This document shows, piece after piece, positions 7,313 through 7,891 of a DNA stretch of 7,891 nucleotides. A program made the translations under genes and the position numbers. Within the stretch, counting starts at the first letter, position 1, and the number at the start of each line of letters is the position of its first letter. The DNA comes from Candidatus Omnitrophota bacterium. Lineage in GTDB: Bacteria; Omnitrophota; Gorgyraeia; Pluralincolimonadales; Pluralincolimonadaceae. The notes under the pieces are model-generated. The model ran no database searches, was not told the DNA's origin, and saw only the letters and a list, made by a program, of their open reading frames with translations. The stretch spans positions 1 through 7,891 of the forward strand of contig JAQTVK010000036.1 in assembly GCA_028706795.1 (NCBI GenBank), in the 5' to 3' direction.

Positions 7313-7341
7313 AGTTTACCACCAACCCGCCGGGATGTCAA
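7313..7341 (-). promoter_or_regulatory. Sigma-70-type promoter of the LPS-precursor operon
   Basis: On the minus strand TTGACA (7336-7341, perfect -35) is followed by a 17-bp spacer (7319-7335) and TAAACT (7313-7318, 4 of 6 matches to TATAAT). Transcription would start near 7306, leaving a leader of about 19 nt that holds just the AAGGGG ribosome site. This supports the short hldD start. The promoter lies 14 bp beyond the palindromic block, so the block would be upstream DNA rather than part of this mRNA. Confidence 0.75.
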
Positions 7342-7345
7342 TTCA

Positions 7346-7360
7346 TATCCGCGTATCCGC
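7346..7360 (-). promoter_or_regulatory. Tandem heptamer GCGGATA-C-GCGGATA upstream of the -35 box
   Basis: The heptamer GCGGATA (minus strand) occurs twice, at 7354-7360 and 7346-7352, separated by one base and ending 4 nt before the -35 box of the hldD promoter. The outer copy overlaps the end of the 17-bp inverted repeat. The position would suit an activator site, but the 8-bp period is less than a helical turn and the repeat may be chance. No regulator is identified. Confidence 0.3.
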
Positions 7361-7387
7361 CGCGGCTTGCGCACGCCTCCATCGGAA

Positions 7388-7557
7388 GTATATGCAGGCC
7401 CTTCGACCTTGTGTTCTTGCAGGGACGTTCGCCCATCCCGGCGGATGGGCTCACTCTGCGCTGGCCCTCGCTCTGTCCTCTTCCGTATACGGGCCATCCG
7501 GCCCGCTCCGGCCAGCAAAGCCCTGCAATAACACAAAGGTCTACGGGCCGTGTATAC
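7388..7557. repeat. Long imperfect hairpin 1 within the palindromic block
   Basis: The arms 7397-7424 and 7521-7549 pair at 24 of 28 positions in runs of 5, 4, 2, 5 and 8 bp: GGCCC, a 3x3 internal loop, GACC, TT with one bulge, GTGTT, one mismatch, TTGCAGGG. GTATA at 7388-7392 can also pair with TATAC at 7553-7557. The 96-nt interior (7425-7520) holds two substructures: the hairpin at 7431-7450, and GCTGGCC/GGCCAGC (7460-7466 with 7510-7516) enclosing CGGGCC-ATCC-GGCCCG (7490-7505). The design is branched, which is more like a structured RNA or an elaborate palindromic repeat than a simple terminator. Confidence 0.7.
7431..7450. repeat. Perfect 8-bp stem with 4-nt loop inside hairpin 1
   Basis: GCCCATCC (7431-7438) and GGATGGGC (7443-7450) are perfect complements around a 4-nt loop (CGGC on plus, GCCG on minus). 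No T-run follows on either strand, so it is not a rho-independent terminator. It is one branch of the larger hairpin 1. Confidence 0.65.
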
Positions 7558-7569
7558 GTGTTCAAGGCA

Positions 7570-7581
7570 CGCAAGCCGCGG
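7570..7581. repeat. Third, internal copy of the end-repeat core (CGCAAGCCGCGG)
   Basis: These 12 bases match 7713-7724 in direct orientation and are the exact reverse complement of 7360-7371. The left end can therefore pair with either copy: 7570-7581 would close hairpin 1 alone, and 7712-7728 would close both hairpins. The two direct copies also bracket hairpin 2, as a repeat flanking an inserted 131-bp segment would. Confidence 0.6.
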
Positions 7582-7588
7582 AAAGTTA

Positions 7589-7693
7589 CGCCTTGAAATA
7601 TAACGTCCCGCGAAGAGCCGGTTTATGACGCAGTAGATATACGGTTGAGGCGAGTAATAAAGAAAGGCCGAGCGGGACTTAAATTTCAAGGCG
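7589..7693. repeat. Long imperfect hairpin 2 within the palindromic block
   Basis: The arms 7589-7611 and 7672-7693 pair over 21 bp with one mismatch and one bulged C: CGCCTTGAAAT (11 bp), mismatch, TAA (3), bulge, GTCCCGC (7). A further GAAA/TTTC match (7581-7584 with 7698-7701) lies outside after a weakly paired gap. The loop (7612-7671) is 60 nt with no strong internal stem seen. An attC-type recombination site was considered because of the extrahelical base, but the RYYYAAC/GTTRRRY core sites are absent. Confidence 0.7.
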
Positions 7694-7728
7694 AATATTT
7701 CTGGGGACATGGCGCAAGCCGCGGCGGA

Positions 7729-7891
7729 CTATTCTTTGGTGAGGAGTTTTTCGGCAGCGGAGAAAACTTCCTCGACGGCGATGGCATCGAGGCATTTGAA
7801 GCTGAGCTTGCAGTTGTGCGCGAGGCATTCCTCGCATCCGACATCCTTGTGGATGACGATGTCGTCCGGGCCGACAGGGCCCCACCTCTGC
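7729..7891 (-). CDS. Glycosyltransferase family 9 (heptosyltransferase-type) protein, C-terminal 53 residues (runs off right edge)
   Basis: Only the end of this gene is present, in the frame that stops at TAG 7729-7731. The visible tail reads RWGPVGPDD, then VIHKDVGCEECLAHNCK, then CLDAIAVEEVFSAAEKLL and the stop. This matches the end of GT9 proteins such as WaaC/WaaF/RfaF: a gate region ending in a P/G loop, a Cys-rich segment of the form CxxC...C...C, and the closing I-x-V-xx-V helix. Family members transfer ADP-heptose to the LPS inner core at the cytoplasmic face of the inner membrane, which fits the ADP-heptose genes downstream. The donor and acceptor cannot be read from the tail, and the conserved nucleotide-binding residues lie outside the window. 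It ends directly at the palindromic block; no T-rich terminator follows. Confidence 0.8.
   Translation of the reverse strand, partial: QRWGPVGPDDIVIHKDVGCEECLAHNCKLSFKCLDAIAVEEVFSAAEKLLTKE

Larger units (their letters stand above)
7356..7728. repeat. 373-bp palindrome-rich block bounded by a perfect 17-bp inverted repeat; no gene seen
   Basis: TCCGCCGCGGCTTGCGC at 7356-7372 is the exact reverse complement of 7712-7728. Between these ends lie two long imperfect hairpins (7388-7557 and 7589-7693), smaller nested hairpins, and a 12-bp third copy of the end sequence at 7570-7581. One end abuts the stop codon of the GT9 gene (7729-7731); the other lies 14 bp from the -35 box of the hldD promoter. 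Frames that stay open across it give Arg-rich sequences with no recognisable domain or good ribosome site. It could be a nonautonomous mobile element (MITE-like), a palindromic intergenic repeat family, or the DNA of a structured RNA. No clear target duplication is visible outside the 17-bp ends. The inverted repeats are seen directly; the nature of the element is unresolved. Confidence 0.7.

Noticed and set aside
7431..7450. Rho-independent terminator for the GT9 gene
   Set aside because: The stem is good, but no T-run follows on either strand and it lies about 280 nt past the stop codon.
7581..7701. Integron attC site, suggested by an imperfect palindrome with an extrahelical base
   Set aside because: The RYYYAAC and GTTRRRY core sites are not present at the arm ends, and there is no gene cassette or integrase.
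7288..7710. N-terminal extension of HldD by 141 codons from an ATG at 7710
   Set aside because: The added sequence is Arg-rich with no family similarity, crosses the palindromes and the promoter, and the ATG at 7287 has a good ribosome site and gives the normal family length.
7679..7885. Minus-strand 68-codon frame at the right edge
   Set aside because: It overlaps the GT9 tail in another frame. The frame ending at 7729 has the recognisable family ending; this one is Arg- and Cys-rich shadow sequence.

Overview
The window looks like a Gram-negative bacterial chromosome carrying a lipopolysaccharide (LPS) inner-core precursor operon. Every recognisable gene lies on the minus strand, so biological order runs from the right edge to the left edge. 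The combination of Kdo and ADP-heptose genes, a GT9 glycosyltransferase and a GspE/PilB ATPase implies a diderm with LPS. Gene order (hldD, heptose kinase, kdsB, pyrG, kdsA, kdsD, kdsC), moderately high GC and a class II (Cys-type) KdsA do not look like a typical gammaproteobacterium. My tentative inference is an uncultured lineage such as Omnitrophota or a relative, and the sequence alone does not prove this.

Layout, right to left: (1) 7729-7891 is the last 53 codons of a GT9 (heptosyltransferase-type) gene. (2) 7356-7728 has no believable gene. It is a 373-bp palindrome-rich block bounded by a perfect 17-bp inverted repeat, containing two long imperfect hairpins and a third copy of the repeat core. 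(3) 7313-7341 is a near-consensus sigma-70-type promoter just outside that block. (4) 722-7287 is a seven-gene operon: hldD, hldA/rfaE1-type kinase, kdsB, pyrG, kdsA, kdsD, kdsC. Its junctions are only +1, +2, -4, -4, +3 and +1 nt. (5) 608-721 is a short intergenic region with a second strong promoter (675-703). (6) 1-607 is the N-terminal 202 codons of a GspE/PilB-family ATPase that runs off the left edge.

How the genes work together: KdsD makes arabinose-5-phosphate, KdsA condenses it with PEP to Kdo-8-phosphate, KdsC removes the phosphate and KdsB activates Kdo with CTP. PyrG, which makes CTP, is embedded between kdsB and kdsA and overlaps both by 4 nt. This is the complete Kdo branch plus its nucleotide supply. 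The kinase and HldD cover two of the five steps to ADP-L-glycero-D-manno-heptose. GmhA, GmhB and the adenylyltransferase (HldC or the HldE C-terminal domain) are not in the window. The upstream GT9 enzyme could use the heptose product.

The enzymes are well-understood families. The part least explained by known features is the 373-bp palindromic block between the GT9 gene and the operon promoter.
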